Assembly (NCBI GenBank): GCA_022866645.1
Contig: JALHUQ010000261.1
Span: 1 to 14,856, forward strand
From: Woeseiaceae bacterium
Lineage (GTDB): Bacteria; Pseudomonadota; Gammaproteobacteria; Steroidobacterales; Woeseiaceae
DNA length: 14,856 nucleotides
Direction of reading: 5' to 3'
Under the pieces are notes generated by a model. It was not told the DNA's origin and did no database searches. It saw nothing but the letters and a program-made list of their open reading frames with translations. Shown here one piece after another: positions 13,427-14,856 of the stretch (positions are counted from its first letter, which is position 1; each line of letters starts with the position of its first letter). Position numbers and translations under genes: made by a program.

Positions 13427-14602
13427 ATGTTCAAAATACTCACACTCAATAATATTTCTGTTGCTGGTCTGCGACGATTTCCCCGAAATCGCTACGAAGT
13501 CGCGTCCGAAATGACTCATCCGGATGCGGTGCTTTTGCGTTCTCAGAATATGCACAACGCGGTAATTCCTGCGTCGGTCGCGGCGATTGGTCGTGCAGGC
13601 GCCGGTACCAATAATATTCCGATTGACGCAATGAGCGCACGGGGAATTCCGGTATTTAACGCACCCGGCGCGAACGCGAATGCCGTTAAAGAACTCGTTA
13701 TTGCAAGCATGTTGATCGGTGCCCGCAACCTTTGTCGTGCCAGCGAACACGTCTCCGCGCTGAAGGAGACTGGTGATGCTCTGAATGCGGCGGTTGAGGC
13801 AGGGAAAAAGCAGTTCGTTGGTATCGAACTACCCGCTAAAACGCTGGGCGTCATCGGCCTCGGTGCTATTGGCGTTGAGGTGGCGAATTCGGCACTGGCC
13901 CTCGGAATGAAAGTTGTCGGCTTCGATCCTGCGATTACAGTTCGGAATGCCTGGCAACTGTCGTCGGGTGTCGAACACGCGGAGACTCTCGATCAGCTGT
14001 TCCAGCATGCCGATTTCGTGACCTTGCATGTGCCACTGATCGATGCGACCCGCAACATGGTCAATGCGGATCGGATCAAACTTATGAACGACGGTGGAAT
14101 CCTCATCAATTTCTCACGCGACGGAATTATCGATAACGCGGCGGCAATCGCTGCTCTCGATAGCGATAAATTGCACGCCTACGTAAGCGACTTCCCGACG
14201 CGCGAGCTGATTGCTCATCCGAAAGTGATTGTATTCCCTCATTTAGGCGCATCAACAGCCGAGGCGGAGGACAATTGCGCGATCATGGTGGCCGACAACG
14301 TCAAGGATTATCTCGAGAACGGCAACATACGATACTCAGTCAATTTCCCGGAGGCCCGCATGCCGCGAAATGGTGCCTGGCGTATGACCATGGCGAACGC
14401 GAATGTGCCAAACATGGTGGGCCAGATATCCACGCTCATCGCGAACGCGGGCTTGAATATCGAGGACCTGTTAAACAAGTCTATGGGTGGACTCGCGTAC
14501 ACAATCGTGGACGTCAACGCGGCACCGTCGCAGGAGCTGCTGGATGCCATACGCGCGATTGACGGCATTCTGACGTTGCGAAATCTCGGTAAGCCTGTAT
14601 AA
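13427..14602 (+). CDS. serA: D-3-phosphoglycerate dehydrogenase, short ACT-domain type
   Basis: A 391-residue NAD-dependent D-2-hydroxyacid dehydrogenase that catalyses the first serine step, 3-phosphoglycerate to 3-phosphohydroxypyruvate. It has the substrate-domain motif AGAGTNNIPID, the Rossmann motif GVIGLGAIG, and the catalytic triad R231 (in FSRDG), E260 and H272 (in PHLGAST). The carboxyl end is an ACT domain (NVPNMVGQISTLIANAGLNI), the usual serine-sensing element. R231 and E260 are 29 residues apart as in E. coli SerA, but the segment between E260 and H272 is shorter, which puts it in the compact ~390-residue class. The frame is open upstream to 13352 inside serC; ATG 13427 gives the normal N-terminus MFKILTLNNIS and lies 4 bp after the serC stop. 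The ribosome site is weak, so coupling to serC is likely. pheA follows after 37 bp. Confidence 0.95.
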   Translation: MFKILTLNNISVAGLRRFPRNRYEVASEMTHPDAVLLRSQNMHNAVIPASVAAIGRAGAGTNNIPIDAMSARGIPVFNAPGANANAVKELVIASMLIGARNLCRASEHVSALKETGDALNAAVEAGKKQFVGIELPAKTLGVIGLGAIGVEVANSALALGMKVVGFDPAITVRNAWQLSSGVEHAETLDQLFQHADFVTLHVPLIDATRNMVNADRIKLMNDGGILINFSRDGIIDNAAAIAALDSDKLHAYVSDFPTRELIAHPKVIVFPHLGASTAEAEDNCAIMVADNVKDYLENGNIRYSVNFPEARMPRNGAWRMTMANANVPNMVGQISTLIANAGLNIEDLLNKSMGGLAYTIVDVNAAPSQELLDAIRAIDGILTLRNLGKPV

Positions 14603-14639
14603 GCTCAGGATTCCATTAGGTTTTCGGCACGGGTTTGGT

Positions 14640-14856
14640 ATGACTGGCTCAAGTAAAGACATCAAGGCCCTGGATCTCCTGGAGATCCGCAAACGCATCA
14701 ACGACGTCGATGAGCGCATCCAGGCGCTGATCAACGAGCGCGCAACCATGGCACAGAAGGTTGGAGTTGCGAAGGGCAAACTGGCTTCAGCTGTCGATTA
14801 CTACCGCCCCGAACGTGAAGCAGAAGTTCTCAGAGGGGTATTGGCTCGCAACGAAG
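14640..14856 (+). CDS. pheA: Chorismate mutase / prephenate dehydratase PheA (partial, N-terminal mutase domain)
   Basis: An ATG at 14640 opens a frame that runs off the right window edge after 72 codons. The visible part is the AroQ-type chorismate mutase domain that begins the bifunctional P-protein: LLEIRKRINDVDERIQALI with the active-site Arg of the first helix, ERATMAQKVGVAKGK with the conserved Lys, and YYRPEREAEVL, a motif typical of PheA proteins of the pseudomonad kind. The P-protein converts chorismate through prephenate to phenylpyruvate. The dehydratase and ACT domains would lie beyond the window. The call as PheA rather than a stand-alone mutase rests on the RPEREAEVL motif and on the common serC-pheA order. 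It starts 37 bp after serA, in the same orientation; the ribosome site is weak. Confidence 0.9.
   Translation, partial: MTGSSKDIKALDLLEIRKRINDVDERIQALINERATMAQKVGVAKGKLASAVDYYRPEREAEVLRGVLARNE

Overview
This is an ordinary stretch of core chromosome from a gammaproteobacterium, densely packed and of moderately high G+C by eye. The gammaproteobacterial reading rests on the families (YciB, YciK, UbiG, YciO, RmuC, GyrA with Escherichia coli-like numbering) and on a gene order that, as I recall it, resembles the Pseudomonas gyrA neighbourhood (TRZ/ATZ deaminase - ubiG - mupP - yciK on one side of gyrA; serC - pheA on the other). The scpAB genes point to a lineage that uses Smc-ScpAB condensin rather than the MukBEF of enteric bacteria. 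I cannot resolve the order; a marine free-living group such as Woeseiales is a guess. I see no mobile element, CRISPR array, tRNA, rRNA or phage gene, and no gene-free stretch longer than 300 bases.

Layout: four blocks of alternating strand. Block 1 (1-1440, minus) reads yciB - yciI - bolA - secreted protein (cut by the window edge; probably a parvulin-type peptidyl-prolyl isomerase). Block 2 (1527-4687, plus) reads yciO - scpA - scpB - rluB, diverging from block 1 across 86 bp. Block 3 (4714-9428, minus) reads mtaD-like deaminase - ubiG - mupP/gph - rmuC - yciK, and converges on rluB with a 26-bp gap in which I find no terminator. Block 4 (9683-14856, plus) reads gyrA - serC - serA - pheA (cut by the right edge), diverging from block 3 across 254 bp.

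Functions: block 2 combines an Sua5-family protein, the two condensin subunits ScpA and ScpB, and a 23S rRNA pseudouridine synthase. Block 3 mixes ubiquinone methylation, removal of a nucleoside by-product of S-adenosylmethionine chemistry, probable peptidoglycan sugar recycling, and a nuclease-like recombination protein. Block 4 puts gyrase subunit A ahead of the first two serine biosynthesis enzymes and the phenylalanine enzyme.

Notable points: gene junctions overlap by 1-8 bases almost throughout, with many GTG/TTG starts. Two genes (yciO and mtaD) have -10-like boxes so close to their start codons that their transcripts may be leaderless. There is a strikingly AT-rich 60-bp patch inside gyrA, a C8 run in the serC leader, a serA of the short ACT type lodged between serC and pheA, and an HAD phosphatase that looks more like MupP than phosphoglycolate phosphatase. 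I do not see a new multi-gene system here.
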